This document shows, one piece after another, positions 37,975-47,553 of a stretch of DNA of 64,000 nt. A program made the translations under genes and the position numbers. The DNA lies in the NCBI RefSeq assembly GCF_014201585.1, contig NZ_JACHES010000002.1, positions 248,001 through 312,000 on the forward strand. Direction: 5' to 3'. Under the pieces are notes generated by a model, which saw nothing but the letters and a program-made list of their open reading frames with translations, did no database searches and had not been told where the DNA came from. The stretch is from Anoxybacillus tengchongensis (GTDB taxonomy: Bacteria; Bacillota; Bacilli; Bacillales; Anoxybacillaceae). The first letter of the stretch is position 1; each line of letters starts with the position of its first letter.

Positions 37975-38432
37975 CAAAAATCCCCTCTTGTTCGGTTTTC
38001 TTCAAGCACACGTAAAAGCCGTTTTTCTAGCATATTCACACCGCCACTGCCTGCTTGGTAATGACGAAGTTTACCGTCTGCATCAAATATATAATACGTT
38101 GGCACACAGCGATTATCAAACGCCTCTTTTAACCGATGGTCGTTGTCAATGAAAATCGGATGGGTCATGCCGTATTGTTCAGCTAGCTGTTTGACGACTT
38201 CTACGTTCTCATCGCCATCGCGCCGTGGCATATGAATGGAAATGACGTGTAATTCATCTTGATAGCGATCGCGAAAAGCATTGACTTGTTTCATTCCATC
38301 TTTACAAAGATGGCAACTCACCGCCCAAAAATGAACGAGCGTCGGTTTCCCGATGAGCTGTTCGCGAGTGACGTGTCCATTCAATACGATCGTTGCTCCG
38401 TCTAATGATGGCATTTGTTCTCGTAATTTCAT
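37974..38432 (-). CDS. Thioredoxin-like (TlpA/ResA-type) protein
   Basis: 152 residues from the ATG at 38432, which overlaps the upstream stop (ATGA). The thioredoxin fold has the active site [10 protein letters not shown] (CxxC), the cis-proline region [10 protein letters not shown], and an N-terminal AhpC/TlpA strand region. No signal peptide is seen, so it is probably cytoplasmic. A role in thiol redox or peroxide handling is inferred. It is sandwiched between dapI and ktrC with overlapping ends, so all three are probably co-translated. Confidence 0.85.
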   Translation of the reverse strand: MKLREQMPSLDGATIVLNGHVTREQLIGKPTLVHFWAVSCHLCKDGMKQVNAFRDRYQDELHVISIHMPRRDGDENVEVVKQLAEQYGMTHPIFIDNDHRLKEAFDNRCVPTYYIFDADGKLRHYQAGSGGVNMLEKRLLRVLEENRTRGDF

Positions 38433-39571
38433 CGTTCTTCTTCCTTTGCATGATGATTTCCTTTCCAAGTGACGTAACGAGTGAGTAGTTGGATGGCGAC
38501 ATCGATGGCTTGTTCGTTCGGATTTAATTGCGCATGATGCAAACCGAACGGCGACTGTACACCGAGCCAAAACATAAAGCCCGGAATGCGCGCAAGCATG
38601 TAGCCGAAATCTTCACCTGTCATTGCCTCTTGACAACGAACGAGGCGGACGTCTGTTTCTTTTTCAACAAACTGCATAAATTCGTTCGTTAATGTCTCGT
38701 CGTTGTACACTTGATAATACATCGAACCGTAATCGATATGTGCCTCGCATTCGTAAGCCACTTCTATGCCGCGCACGATTGCTTCGATGCGCCCTTTCAC
38801 TTTTTCCATCGCTTCAGGTGAAAGCGTACGAATCGTTCCTTCTAGCCGCGCACGTTCTGCAATAACGTTTTGTACTGTACCGCTCGTCAGTTTGCCAACT
38901 GTAATAACAGCACTATCAAGCGGATTGACGTTGCGCGAGACGATCGTTTGCAGTTGCATAATTAAGGCGCTGGCCGCAACGACCATATCTTTCGTTTCGT
39001 GCGGGAATGCGGCATGCCCACCTTTGCCGATTAAATCAATAAACAGCTCGGACGTATTCGCAAACAACAACCCTTCTTTTGTCGCAATCGTTCCGACCGG
39101 ATACTGTGGAGCGATATGCAAAGCGAGGATCATGTCGGGCATCCATTGTTTCATTTCATCGCTTTCAAGCATCGGAAGCGCTCCACCCGGCCCTTCCTCC
39201 GCTGGCTGAAAAATAAACAGCATATCATCACAAATTGGATGATGAACAACATAGGTAAGGACGCCGAGCGCAATGGCCATATGCATATCGTGCCCACAAG
39301 CGTGCATGCGTCCTTCATGCGTTGAACGAAACGGGACGTCCGTTTGTTCGTCAATCGGCAATCCGTCCATATCGGCGCGATAACCGATCGTTTTCGTTGG
39401 CGCTGTGCCGAGGACACGAACGAAAATACCTGTTCTCCACGTTTTAATTTGTATTCGTTCTTGCGGAAGCGTTGCAATATAATTCAATATGTATTGTTGT
39501 GTTTTAAACTCTTGAAAGCCGAGTTCAGGAATTTGATGTAAATCGCGACGAATCGCAATAAATTCGCCCAT
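38429..39571 (-). CDS. dapI: N-acetyldiaminopimelate deacetylase (M20 family)
   Basis: The 380-residue M20 metallopeptidase-fold enzyme starts [20 protein letters not shown] (AAAGGAGGAGC upstream). Metal ligands are seen in [20 protein letters not shown] and the C-terminal GEDFGYML. With DapD/DapH directly upstream it forms the acetylase branch of lysine/diaminopimelate synthesis, like ykuR of B. subtilis. A hairpin lies between the two genes. Confidence 0.92.
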   Translation of the reverse strand: MGEFIAIRRDLHQIPELGFQEFKTQQYILNYIATLPQERIQIKTWRTGIFVRVLGTAPTKTIGYRADMDGLPIDEQTDVPFRSTHEGRMHACGHDMHMAIALGVLTYVVHHPICDDMLFIFQPAEEGPGGALPMLESDEMKQWMPDMILALHIAPQYPVGTIATKEGLLFANTSELFIDLIGKGGHAAFPHETKDMVVAASALIMQLQTIVSRNVNPLDSAVITVGKLTSGTVQNVIAERARLEGTIRTLSPEAMEKVKGRIEAIVRGIEVAYECEAHIDYGSMYYQVYNDETLTNEFMQFVEKETDVRLVRCQEAMTGEDFGYMLARIPGFMFWLGVQSPFGLHHAQLNPNEQAIDVAIQLLTRYVTWKGNHHAKEEER

Positions 39572-39590
39572 TTCGCTCCTCCTTTTGAAA

Positions 39591-39615
39591 AAAGCGTGGA
39601 ATCGATCCACGCTTT
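39591..39615 (-). terminator. Terminator/attenuator between dapD and dapI
   Basis: AAAGCGTGGA/TCCACGCTTT stem with TTTTTTC on the reverse strand, overlapping the dapD stop. dapI lies 20 bp beyond it, so readthrough or a separate promoter is needed for dapI. Confidence 0.8.
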
Positions 39616-40321
39616 ATAGTTGACGAAGTTCTTGTTTAATTTCTACTTTTGCTTTCGTTTTTTCATCAATTTGTTTAATGACGCGCGCTGGCACACCTGC
39701 GACAACCGTATATGGCGGCACATCTTCTGTGACAATTGCCCCAGCGGCAACGACCGCGCCTTTTCCAACCGTTACGCCTTCTAAAATGACTGCGTTTGCT
39801 CCGATCATGACGTCGTCTTCAACGATGACCGGTTTCGCTGATGGTGGCTCAATGACACCGGCAAGAACTGCCCCTGCACCGACGTGGCAGTTTTTCCCTA
39901 CTGTCGCACGTCCGCCGAGCACAGCGTTCATATCAATCATTGTACCTTCGCCAACAACGGCACCGATGTTAATGACAGCACCCATCATAATGACCGCGTT
40001 GTTACCAATTTGCACTTGATCGCGAATAATCGCTCCCGGCTCGATGCGCGCTTTTATATGTTTTAAATCAAGAAGCGGGATGGCTGAATTGCGACGGTCG
40101 TTTTCGACAACGTAATCTTCAATTTTATGTTTGTTTGCTTCAATCGCTGCTTCAATGTCCACCCATTCGCCAAATACGACACCTGTTTGACCGGTAATAA
40201 ACGTTTTCGCACTCGGGCCGAAGTCGATGTCGGCGATATCTCCTTTTATGTATACTTTCACAGGGGTTTTCTTTTTACTGTTTTGAATAAATGAAATAAT
40301 TTCATTCGCATCCATCATCAT
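39614..40321 (-). CDS. dapD: Tetrahydrodipicolinate N-acetyltransferase
   Basis: This 235-residue left-handed beta-helix protein shows hexapeptide repeats throughout ([59 protein letters not shown]). The N-terminal domain has the DapH-type [10 protein letters not shown]. It acetylates tetrahydrodipicolinate in the diaminopimelate pathway. The ATG at 40321 is 8 bp from AAGGAGG; ATGs at 40327, 40318 and 40315 are also in frame. In B. subtilis the gene is called dapH or ykuQ. Confidence 0.94.
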   Translation of the reverse strand: MMMDANEIISFIQNSKKKTPVKVYIKGDIADIDFGPSAKTFITGQTGVVFGEWVDIEAAIEANKHKIEDYVVENDRRNSAIPLLDLKHIKARIEPGAIIRDQVQIGNNAVIMMGAVINIGAVVGEGTMIDMNAVLGGRATVGKNCHVGAGAVLAGVIEPPSAKPVIVEDDVMIGANAVILEGVTVGKGAVVAAGAIVTEDVPPYTVVAGVPARVIKQIDEKTKAKVEIKQELRQL

Positions 40322-40382
40322 CGTCATTTCCTCCTTATCGCTTTATTTTTTACTTTAACAAATGAAACAAGCAGTGACAAGC

Positions 40383-40802
40383 TTATTGTCGCTTTTCGTA
40401 CATCGAACGGTTAAACCGTTTTAATATTTCGCGACGGGTCATAATCCCTGCAAAGTAGCCGGCATCGTTTTCGACGCAAACGAATGGATGATCAATGAGC
40501 AACTTCAACGCTTTTAAAAATGAATCGTTCACATGTAAGCGCGGAATGTTGCGCTGCATCACTTGTTCAACTTTCATCGTCTCTAGTCGCTCAAACTCGA
40601 TGCGCTCAATGCCTAAAATCGCATCCATAATCATCGTCATACTAATGAGCCCTTGCAGTTTGTACGTCATATCTAACACAGGAACAGCCGAATATCCTGT
40701 GCGCGTCAATACTAATAATGCGTGTTCTAAATGATTCCCCACTTGCACGTGCGCTACTTTATCGGACGGAATCATCAAGTCAATGAGCGGTGGTTGTTGC
40801 AT
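40383..40802 (-). CDS. darB: CBS-domain c-di-AMP receptor DarB
   Basis: 139 residues from the ATG at 40802 (AAAGGCGG 7 bp upstream) with two CBS motifs: HALLVLTRTGYSAVPVLD...LQGLISMTMIMDAI and ALKLLIDHPFVCVEN...FAGIMTRREILKRF. Size and place near ykuJ match YkuL/DarB of B. subtilis, which in its apo form binds Rel and pyruvate carboxylase and is released by c-di-AMP. Function here is by homology. Confidence 0.88.
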   Translation of the reverse strand: MQQPPLIDLMIPSDKVAHVQVGNHLEHALLVLTRTGYSAVPVLDMTYKLQGLISMTMIMDAILGIERIEFERLETMKVEQVMQRNIPRLHVNDSFLKALKLLIDHPFVCVENDAGYFAGIMTRREILKRFNRSMYEKRQ

Positions 40803-40887
40803 CGTCATTCCGCCTTTCACGATATAATCCCCATTTGTCATTGTACCATGTTCATTTCAATAAGGAAAAGCGAGAAGTAAAGCAAAA

Positions 40888-40911
40888 AAGCCTTCACACA
40901 TGTGAAGACTT
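40888..40911 (-). terminator. Terminator of ykuJ
   Basis: AAGTCTTCACATGTGTGAAGGCTTTTTTGC on the reverse strand, read in part: stem CTTCACA/TGTGAAG with a T6 run. Confidence 0.87.
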
Positions 40912-41149
40912 AATTCAACAAATCAAAAATTTCGATGGCGATCATATCAATGTTGTCAAATTGATACGATTTCGGCTTTTCTCCTTTTTCGTACACTTCT
41001 AATACGAACGTGTTTGTTTTTTCGTAATATGTGACGCTACATTTTTTTTCACCGTTCACTTCAAAATTGCGTTGCGGCGCTTCGTTCGTTCCTGTTTTTT
41101 GTTCTTGTAAGCTAATTAAGCGTTGAATAATGCCTAATAATTGCGACAT
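40910..41149 (-). CDS. ykuJ: YkuJ family protein
   Basis: The 79-residue soluble protein starts MSQLLGIIQRLISLQEQKTG and contains NFEVNGEKKCSVTYYEKTNTF and FDNIDMIAIEIFDLL, matching YkuJ closely in length and sequence. Function is unknown. Confidence 0.9.
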   Translation of the reverse strand: MSQLLGIIQRLISLQEQKTGTNEAPQRNFEVNGEKKCSVTYYEKTNTFVLEVYEKGEKPKSYQFDNIDMIAIEIFDLLN

Positions 41150-41230
41150 GACGTTCATTCCTTTCCGATACGTATTTCAACGACTATTCACTACTGTACC
41201 AAGAATCGCGGAAAAAGTAAACAAAAACGA

Positions 41231-41250
41231 AAGCCCACAAAAGCGGGCTT
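41231..41250 (-). terminator. Terminator of the small membrane protein gene
   Basis: AAGCCC/GGGCTT stem followed by TTCGTTTTTG on the reverse strand. Confidence 0.8.
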
Positions 41251-41479
41251 ACATTTGAAGCGCGACGTATGCAATATAACCGAGTAAAAGGGCAACAAAC
41301 ACGATGTATGCAATAAAAACTGGATTGCGCACATACGGATGAGCAGCCACCTTTTCGCCAACGCTCGTATCGTATTCGCCTTGCGTTTTTTGCCGCTTAC
41401 CAACTTGATACGTATATATAAGCCCTCCGACTAATACCCCGCTTGCGATTAGCAAAAGCATCCATGAAAATGTATCCAT
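41249..41479 (-). CDS. Small membrane protein, 76 aa
   Basis: The ATG at 41479 has GAGGTG 7 bp upstream. Two transmembrane segments (about residues 5-25 and 55-74) flank a polar loop QVGKRQKTQGEYDTSVGEKV. I do not recognise the family. It stands alone between ykuJ and ykuI with its own terminator. Confidence 0.68.
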   Translation of the reverse strand: MDTFSWMLLLIASGVLVGGLIYTYQVGKRQKTQGEYDTSVGEKVAAHPYVRNPVFIAYIVFVALLLGYIAYVALQM

Positions 41480-41524
41480 CATCACTCACCTCATATTTAC
41501 TTTTCCACCGCAAGCGACGTTTTA

Positions 41525-42739
41525 TTACAGATGAGCATTATGTTCAAATAAATACTCATACGTTAAATCAATAAATAAATAATGATGCTCGTCAATTGGG
41601 TACGAGTACGTGCGAATCATTTCCCCTGTTTCAATATCGCTATATAAATCAGATAAAATGCCGCGCTTGCGTGAGCGCATGCGAATGATATTTTCGAGAA
41701 AATACGGTCGCCAGCTCCAGTTTTTCATTTCATATTGCGGCTGTAATTCCCACGTATCTTCTTTTTTAAACATGTTCGCCGACTGTTGAAAACCGTCTTC
41801 GTCACATACGTAAATGCGAAAACTACAATCGCTTAACTGTTTTGCTAAGGCGGAAATGAGCTCATTAAACGATGATGCCTTTTTATGTTTAGCGACAAGC
41901 TCTGATATGCGCGCTTGAAATTGTTCAGAAATATCGTATAACGCCTGCAGTTTCTTTTTTTCATGTTGAATAAACGTATGAAATTGGTCGCGCAACCGTT
42001 CTTTTAATAAATCTTTCGGAAGGAATGTTGGCGAAGGTTCGTGCAAATAATAGCCTTGATAATATCGTCCGCCGTTTCGCCACGCATATTGTAGCTGAAA
42101 GGCGTTTTCAATGTCTTCATACAAAAGTGTCGCACCAATTTTTCGTGCTAAAAGCGAAATGGAATATAGTACATCGTCGTATGATACGGTTGTCGCTGAC
42201 GTGCGCAACGAATACAAGTCAATTTTCAACAAATCGGGGGCTAACAAACGAATGCGATCTAAATTGCTACTTTCTTTTCCGATGTTATCGACCGCAATTC
42301 GAATGCCGTATGTACGCAAATATGTGAGCACGTGCCCGAGTTGTTGAATGTCGCCTTTAAAATGATGTTCCGTAATTTCAAGAACGACTTGATTGAGCGA
42401 CAGCCCTTTTTCCTTGTATTGAAAAAGCAGTTGTAAAAATGATTCACCGCGGTCAATCATTAACACATTGGCATCGCGGTTAATAAAAATGAGTGACGCA
42501 GGCTGTTCATTTACGAACTGTTCGAGCGCTTTCGTCGTCACCGCATGATCAACTTCCATGCGAAATTCTTCTGGAATCGTTTCGTCGTGAAAAAATGGGC
42601 CGAGGCTGACGACTTCATTGCCATGTTGAAAGCGACCAAGCACTTCATAACCAACAATACATTGCTCATCGGCGCTAAAAATCGGTTGATAATACGGAAC
42701 AACTTGATCGATATGTGTTAAAATGTCTAGCGCATCCAA
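41525..42739 (-). CDS. ykuI: EAL-domain c-di-GMP-binding protein YkuI
   Basis: TTG start at 42739 with GGAGG 7 bp upstream gives 404 residues. The N-terminal EAL domain has GYEVLGRF (EVL instead of EAL), VLEITEHHF, VDNIGKESSNLDRI in place of the usual DDFGTGYSSL, and LLKIDLYSL. A helical linker and a PAS-like C-terminal domain follow. B. subtilis YkuI binds c-di-GMP but has shown no hydrolase activity; the same substitutions suggest a sensor rather than an enzyme here. Confidence 0.92.
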   Translation of the reverse strand: MDALDILTHIDQVVPYYQPIFSADEQCIVGYEVLGRFQHGNEVVSLGPFFHDETIPEEFRMEVDHAVTTKALEQFVNEQPASLIFINRDANVLMIDRGESFLQLLFQYKEKGLSLNQVVLEITEHHFKGDIQQLGHVLTYLRTYGIRIAVDNIGKESSNLDRIRLLAPDLLKIDLYSLRTSATTVSYDDVLYSISLLARKIGATLLYEDIENAFQLQYAWRNGGRYYQGYYLHEPSPTFLPKDLLKERLRDQFHTFIQHEKKKLQALYDISEQFQARISELVAKHKKASSFNELISALAKQLSDCSFRIYVCDEDGFQQSANMFKKEDTWELQPQYEMKNWSWRPYFLENIIRMRSRKRGILSDLYSDIETGEMIRTYSYPIDEHHYLFIDLTYEYLFEHNAHL

Positions 42740-42802
42740 AACGACGCCTCCTCCCCCGTTTTTTTCACTCATTATATCATAAGAAATGCGCACGTTCATC
42801 GT

Positions 42803-42954
42803 ATAAGAAAAGCGCAAAGCGCCCGCCTATCGGCGAAGAGCGCACAAGCCCCACCGAGGAGGCTGTCGCCGCCGCAGTGTGGGGCGAAGCGACTTGAGCC
42901 GATGGCGCTTGGAGCTAGACAGCTCCCTAAATCTGAAATTTTATACTTTCTTAT
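42803..42954. repeat. MITE-like structured repeat
   Basis: About 150 bp with short terminal inverted repeats (ATAAGAAA at 42803-42810, TTTCTTAT at 42947-42954) and nested stems: AAGCGCC/GGCGCTT, ATCGGC/GCCGAT, CAAG/CTTG, GCCCCAC/GTGGGGC. A final GGAGCT-AGAC-AGCTCC hairpin follows. It is more GC-rich than the intergenic DNA around it. I recall similar repeats in Geobacillus and Anoxybacillus intergenic regions. There is no ORF. Confidence 0.72.
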
Positions 42955-42967
42955 CTTTCAAAAAAAA

Positions 42968-42987
42968 GCGACGTCAAGAAACGTCGC
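42968..42987 (-). terminator. Terminator of ykuF
   Basis: GCGACGT/ACGTCGC stem with a T7 run on the reverse strand. Confidence 0.87.
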
Positions 42988-42988
42988 A

Positions 42989-43744
42989 TTAAAACGGATG
43001 TTGATTAAGCCATTGACCGCCGTCAACGGTAATACATTCGCCGTTAATGTAGGCAGCGGCATCGGAAAGTAAAAATGAGGCGACGCCGGCAATTTCCTCT
43101 GGCGTCCCGAAGCGACCGAGCGGTACGCTATCTTTTACGCGCTTTTCCATTTCTTCTGATAAAATGAGCTTTTCTGCCCCGCCTGTTCGCTCAATGGGTC
43201 CCGGGGCGATGGCGTTCACGCGAAAACCGTACTTTTTTCCCCATTCAACCGCTAACGTACGCGTCATCGTTAATACGCCTGCTTTGGCGCACGCGGAATG
43301 AATGACGCCCGCCCCTGCTCCCCAAGCGTATGTAGCGACAATATTAATGATTGACCCTTTTTGCCCTTTCTCAATCCAATAGTTTCCAACTTCTCGACTA
43401 CAATAAAACGTGCCGTTTAAGACGATGTCAATGACGCTATTCCAGCCGTTAATGGATAACTTTTCCGCTGGGCAAATAAAGTTGCCAGCAGCATTGTTAA
43501 TTAACGCATCAATTTTTCCGAAGCGTTCATCCGTTTCTTTGACCATCGCAGCGACTAATTCTGGCTTACGCACGTCCATAACGATCGGCAACACTCTTTC
43601 GCCAATTTCGTTTGCTGCCTCCTCGAGCGCTTCTTTTCGCCTTCCTGTAATAACGACATGCGCCCCTTGTTCCGCGAACTGCTTCGCCATATATTTCCCC
43701 ATACCGCTTGAACCGCCTGTCACAATAATGACTTTTCCGTTCAT
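42989..43744 (-). CDS. ykuF: Short-chain dehydrogenase, 2,4-dienoyl-CoA reductase-like
   Basis: The 251-residue SDR has the cofactor motif TGGSSGMGKYMA at residues 9-20, ITGRR at 34 (favouring NADP), NNAAGNFI near 85, and a C-terminal GGQWLN. The usual YxxxK is replaced by an S-x-A-C-A-K arrangement (IHSACAKAG), typical of peroxisomal-type 2,4-dienoyl-CoA reductases. B. subtilis YkuF (FadH) acts in breakdown of unsaturated fatty acids. Monocistronic with its own terminator. Confidence 0.9.
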   Translation of the reverse strand: MNGKVIIVTGGSSGMGKYMAKQFAEQGAHVVITGRRKEALEEAANEIGERVLPIVMDVRKPELVAAMVKETDERFGKIDALINNAAGNFICPAEKLSINGWNSVIDIVLNGTFYCSREVGNYWIEKGQKGSIINIVATYAWGAGAGVIHSACAKAGVLTMTRTLAVEWGKKYGFRVNAIAPGPIERTGGAEKLILSEEMEKRVKDSVPLGRFGTPEEIAGVASFLLSDAAAYINGECITVDGGQWLNQHPF

Positions 43745-43889
43745 TTCCTCATCCCCTTTATGAATGGTTATTCATTCATTTTTATTGTACTATATATTTA
43801 GAAAATTTTTAATATTATTTTTACTGTTTTTATCAACTTTTTTCTTTTATAATGAGTGAAGAACATTTTACGTATAAGGTTTGAAGCGA

Positions 43890-44738
43890 ATGAAACGACG
43901 AGATGTTTTGAAAACGTTTTTCTCTTTAGTTGTCAAAGGGGCATTGCTTTCAACGGCAGGATATATGTATGCGAAATATATTGAACCGCGACGGCTGACG
44001 GTGCATCATTACGATGTCGTGCATCCCCTCATTCCAAAAAGCTTTGACGGGTGTCGACTGCTCCAATTTAGCGATGTGCATATCGGTTATCATTATACCG
44101 TTCGTCATTTTCAACAAGTCGTCGAACGAATGAACGACTTAAAGCCACATCTTATTTGTTTTACAGGCGATTTGCTTGATGAGCCGAACAAATATGCACA
44201 TGTCGATGCGATTACATCGCTACTCTCCCAACTTCACGCTCCACTCGGAAAATTTTGCATTTATGGCAATCACGATCATGGTGGATACGGCACAGACATA
44301 TATAAACGAATGATGAACACGAGTGGATTTCGTTTACTTGTAAACGAATGGGTATATGTCAAACAAGGTAGTGAACAAATTGTCATTGCCGGGTTAGATG
44401 ATTTCATGCTCGGTAAGCCAAATTTCGCAAAAACGGTGCAACATATGCCAAAAGAAACGTATACGATCGCTTTAATTCATGAACCCGATCTTGTGACGCA
44501 AGCAAGCGTATATCCGTTTCACCTTCAACTGTCCGGTCATAGCCATGGTGGACAAATTCAACTACCGTGGATCGGTCCAGTTGTCACTCCTCCGTTAGCG
44601 AAACGATACGTGGAAGGATTTTACGACGTCGGGCAGCTTACATTGTACGTCAATCGCGGTCTTGGTACGACGCGCATGCCATTTCGCTTTTTAACGCCAC
44701 CAGAACTTACATTATTTACGTTAAAAGCCGGGTTATAA
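43890..44738 (+). CDS. ykuE: Tat-exported metallophosphoesterase YkuE
   Basis: 282 residues from the ATG at 43890; a TTG 9 bp upstream is possible. The N-terminus MKRRDVLKTFFSLVVKGALL is a twin-arginine signal. Metal motifs are FSDVHIGYH, TGDLLDEP, YGNHDHGG and LSGHSHGGQIQLP. YkuE of B. subtilis is a Tat substrate attached to the cell wall. It converges with crcB and overlaps it by 6 bp. Confidence 0.93.
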   Translation: MKRRDVLKTFFSLVVKGALLSTAGYMYAKYIEPRRLTVHHYDVVHPLIPKSFDGCRLLQFSDVHIGYHYTVRHFQQVVERMNDLKPHLICFTGDLLDEPNKYAHVDAITSLLSQLHAPLGKFCIYGNHDHGGYGTDIYKRMMNTSGFRLLVNEWVYVKQGSEQIVIAGLDDFMLGKPNFAKTVQHMPKETYTIALIHEPDLVTQASVYPFHLQLSGHSHGGQIQLPWIGPVVTPPLAKRYVEGFYDVGQLTLYVNRGLGTTRMPFRFLTPPELTLFTLKAGL

Positions 44739-45065
44739 CATAAACCCGGCTTGAAACAACAATATGCTTCCGACGACTGACGCACTGATATAAATAAACG
44801 CTTCTTTATGTTGTTTATGCAATAAGAGTTGAAGTGCTTCCACGCTAAATGTTGAAAACGTCGTAAACGCTCCGAAAAACCCGACTGTCACCCCAATCGA
44901 TTGAACGCCAGACGAAAGAACAAAACCGAGCCCGAATGAACCGAGCCAGTTGATGAACAAAATGGATAGTGGAACAGGTGACTGTTTTGTCCAACGCAAC
45001 AGCCATATGCCAAGCTTATACCGACACCACGCTCCTAATGCCCCACCAAGTGCTACATACATCAT
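44733..45065 (-). CDS. crcB2: CrcB/Fluc fluoride channel subunit
   Basis: This 110-residue, four-helix membrane protein has the signature GGALGAWCRYKLG near the start, INWLGSFGLGF, and GFFGAFTTFSTFS, the pore/sodium motif. Fluc channels are antiparallel dimers; paired genes as here form heterodimers. It overlaps the upstream crcB by 4 bp and ends 6 bp inside ykuE. Confidence 0.94.
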   Translation of the reverse strand: MMYVALGGALGAWCRYKLGIWLLRWTKQSPVPLSILFINWLGSFGLGFVLSSGVQSIGVTVGFFGAFTTFSTFSVEALQLLLHKQHKEAFIYISASVVGSILLFQAGFML

Positions 45066-45451
45066 GACAGTCCACCTACTTGTTTTCCGCCTGCTCGTTC
45101 ACCGACATATACGCCCGCATAACAAAGAAGCAAACCGCCAACAAAAGATATAAGTACATATCCGTTCGCTAATGCAGCATGTGTATGCCATAACGTCACC
45201 GTTTCTTTACTAAACGTCGACATCGTCGTCAATCCGCCGCAAAATCCTGTACCGATCGCAAGCCGCAACCATTCAGCCATTTTCCGTTTTCCGACGTAAG
45301 ACGTCAGCGCACCGAGCAAAAATGAACCGATATAATTGACCATTAACGTTCCCCATGGAAATGTGAGAAATGGGAAGATAAGCGCCACACCGTAACGACA
45401 TAACGCGCCGAACGCTCCGCCTATGGCGACTGCCCCACTTTCTTTCATCAT
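45062..45451 (-). CDS. crcB1: CrcB/Fluc fluoride channel subunit
   Basis: 129 residues with GGAFGALCRYGVAL, VNYIGSFLLGAL and GFCGGLTTMSTFSKE. It forms a likely heterodimer with the next gene. The start is 8 bp from the ppk stop, so the pair may be read from the ppx-ppk transcript. I saw no fluoride riboswitch in front of it. Confidence 0.94.
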   Translation of the reverse strand: MMKESGAVAIGGAFGALCRYGVALIFPFLTFPWGTLMVNYIGSFLLGALTSYVGKRKMAEWLRLAIGTGFCGGLTTMSTFSKETVTLWHTHAALANGYVLISFVGGLLLCYAGVYVGERAGGKQVGGLS

Positions 45452-45459
45452 CTATCACC

Positions 45460-47553
45460 TCATTCTTCATCATCTGCGACATCGTAAGCCATTTGAAATA
45501 GTATCATTTGGCTATCGATTTCTTCTTCCCCATCTTTTCGTTTCACATAATGATATTCCCCATGTTCGTTTTGTTCACGCGCTTTGACATTATCAGAAAG
45601 CAACATGTGCAACACTTCGATAAGCCGCTCTTTTAATGGTTGGCGGAAAATCGGGAACAAAATTTCAATGCGCCGATCCATATTGCGCGTCATCCAATCG
45701 GCAGACGATAAAAAGACGCGCGCTTGTCCGTGATGGTGAAAATAATATACGCGACTATGTTCTAAAAAGCGGCCGACGATGCTGCGGACGCGAATATTTT
45801 CACTTACTCCTTCAATTTGTGGACGTAAACAACAAATGCCGCGCACAATTAAATCAATTTGTACCCCCGCTTGCGACGCTTCATATAGCTTCATGATGAG
45901 CTGTTTATCTGTCAGCGAGTTCATTTTCGCGATAATGCGACCGTCACCGTATTGTTTATGGTAACGAATTTCTTCATCAATGAGTTGTAAAAATTGTTGC
46001 CGTAAATCAAACGGAGCGACGGATAAATGATGAAACGGTGGCTTTTCCATATAACCGCTTAAATAATTGAAAAAGTTTGTCGCATCTTCTCCAAATTGCT
46101 CATTCGCCGTAATAAAGCCGAAGTCCGTATACACTTTCGCAGTCGCATCGTTATAATTGCCTGTTCCTAAATGAACGAACCGTTCAATTTTTCCTTGTTT
46201 TTGCCGAACAATTAATGTAATTTTACTATGCGTTTTTAAATGCGTCATGCCGTAAATGACGTGGCAACCTGCTTTTTCAAGCTCTTTTGCCCATTGGACG
46301 TTATTTTCTTCGTCAAACCGCGCTTTTAATTCAACGAGAACAGTCACTTGTTTCCCGTTTTCCGCCGCACGCTTCAACGCTTCAATAATCGGTGAATCTC
46401 CGCTCACGCGATATAACGTCTGTTTGATCGCTAACACATCCGGGTCATCTGCCGCATCGGAAATAAAATCGATAACCGGTTCAAACGACTCGTACGGATG
46501 ATGGAACAATAAATCGTGCTCTTTTGCTTTTTCAAATATGTCTTCGTCATCATCTAAATCTTTTGGCGGTTGTGGAATGAGCGTTTCAAAAACCAAATGT
46601 TCTTTGTATCGTGCTACTTCATGATAAAACGAAAATAAAAATGTTAAATCAATGGGTCCGTCGATGTTGTACACATCTTTTTCATGAATTTCTAGCTCAT
46701 CTAATAAATAGTCAAGCACCCATTCGTCGAATCCTTTTTTGCTCATTTCTAGTCGCACCGCAGCGCCCCATTTTCGCTTTTTTAACTCTTTTTCAATTTC
46801 TTTTAATAAGTCCCGTGCCCCTTCTTCATGAATCGTTAAATCCGCGTTGCGTGTAATGCGAAATTGCGTCACAGATGAGACGGTATATCCTTTAAATAAC
46901 GTATAAATAAATGTCGTAATGACATCTTCTAATAGCGCATAAACGTGCGTGCCGCTATGTGTAGGCAAAGGAATGAAACGACGTAACACAGCAGGCACTT
47001 GTACAATTGCTAATTTTTTTCGATCGTCATCATCTTCTTCATCATCTTCAAGAACGATCGCTAAGTTTAAACTTTTGTTTAACAACATCGGAAACGGACG
47101 ATACGCATCAACAGCCATCGGCGTTAACACAGGAAAAATATTTTTCATAAAATACGTTTGTAAATACGTTCGTTGCTCATCGCTCCATTCGTTTGGCGCA
47201 AGCAAATATACCCCTTCCTTATGCAACATCGGCAATAACGTCCGGTTGTACATGTCGTACTGCAACTGAACGAGCTCATGCGTTTTTTTCGCAATTTTTT
47301 TCAACTGTTCTTTCGGCGTTAATCCTGCCTTATTTTCTGGCTTATTAAAGCCCGCTTTCACTTGATCTTTTAAGCCAGCGACGCGCACCATGAAAAACTC
47401 ATCTAAATTCGAGCTGAAAATCGCTAAAAATTTCAATCGTTCTAATAACGGGTTGCGTTCGTCCATCGCCTCCTGCAAGACGCGCTCGTTGAACGCTAGC
47501 CAACTTAATTCGCGGTTGTTGTAATAACGCGGATGACTAAAATCCATTCTCAT
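45460..47553 (-). CDS. ppk: Polyphosphate kinase
   Basis: This 697-residue PPK1 reversibly polymerises the gamma phosphate of ATP. The N-terminal region reads YYNNRELSWLAFNERVLQEA; the catalytic HxK motifs of the PLD-like fold are in HLKTHSKITLIVR (autophosphorylated His, near residue 435) and VYYFHHHGQARVFLSSADWM near 590. Full length. It overlaps the ppx end by 4 bp, so synthesis and hydrolysis of polyphosphate are co-translated. Confidence 0.97.
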   Translation of the reverse strand: MRMDFSHPRYYNNRELSWLAFNERVLQEAMDERNPLLERLKFLAIFSSNLDEFFMVRVAGLKDQVKAGFNKPENKAGLTPKEQLKKIAKKTHELVQLQYDMYNRTLLPMLHKEGVYLLAPNEWSDEQRTYLQTYFMKNIFPVLTPMAVDAYRPFPMLLNKSLNLAIVLEDDEEDDDDRKKLAIVQVPAVLRRFIPLPTHSGTHVYALLEDVITTFIYTLFKGYTVSSVTQFRITRNADLTIHEEGARDLLKEIEKELKKRKWGAAVRLEMSKKGFDEWVLDYLLDELEIHEKDVYNIDGPIDLTFLFSFYHEVARYKEHLVFETLIPQPPKDLDDDEDIFEKAKEHDLLFHHPYESFEPVIDFISDAADDPDVLAIKQTLYRVSGDSPIIEALKRAAENGKQVTVLVELKARFDEENNVQWAKELEKAGCHVIYGMTHLKTHSKITLIVRQKQGKIERFVHLGTGNYNDATAKVYTDFGFITANEQFGEDATNFFNYLSGYMEKPPFHHLSVAPFDLRQQFLQLIDEEIRYHKQYGDGRIIAKMNSLTDKQLIMKLYEASQAGVQIDLIVRGICCLRPQIEGVSENIRVRSIVGRFLEHSRVYYFHHHGQARVFLSSADWMTRNMDRRIEILFPIFRQPLKERLIEVLHMLLSDNVKAREQNEHGEYHYVKRKDGEEEIDSQMILFQMAYDVADDEE

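Noticed and set aside
45400-45460. Fluoride riboswitch in front of the crcB pair
   Set aside because: Only 8 bp separate crcB from ppk and no fluoride aptamer core is visible.
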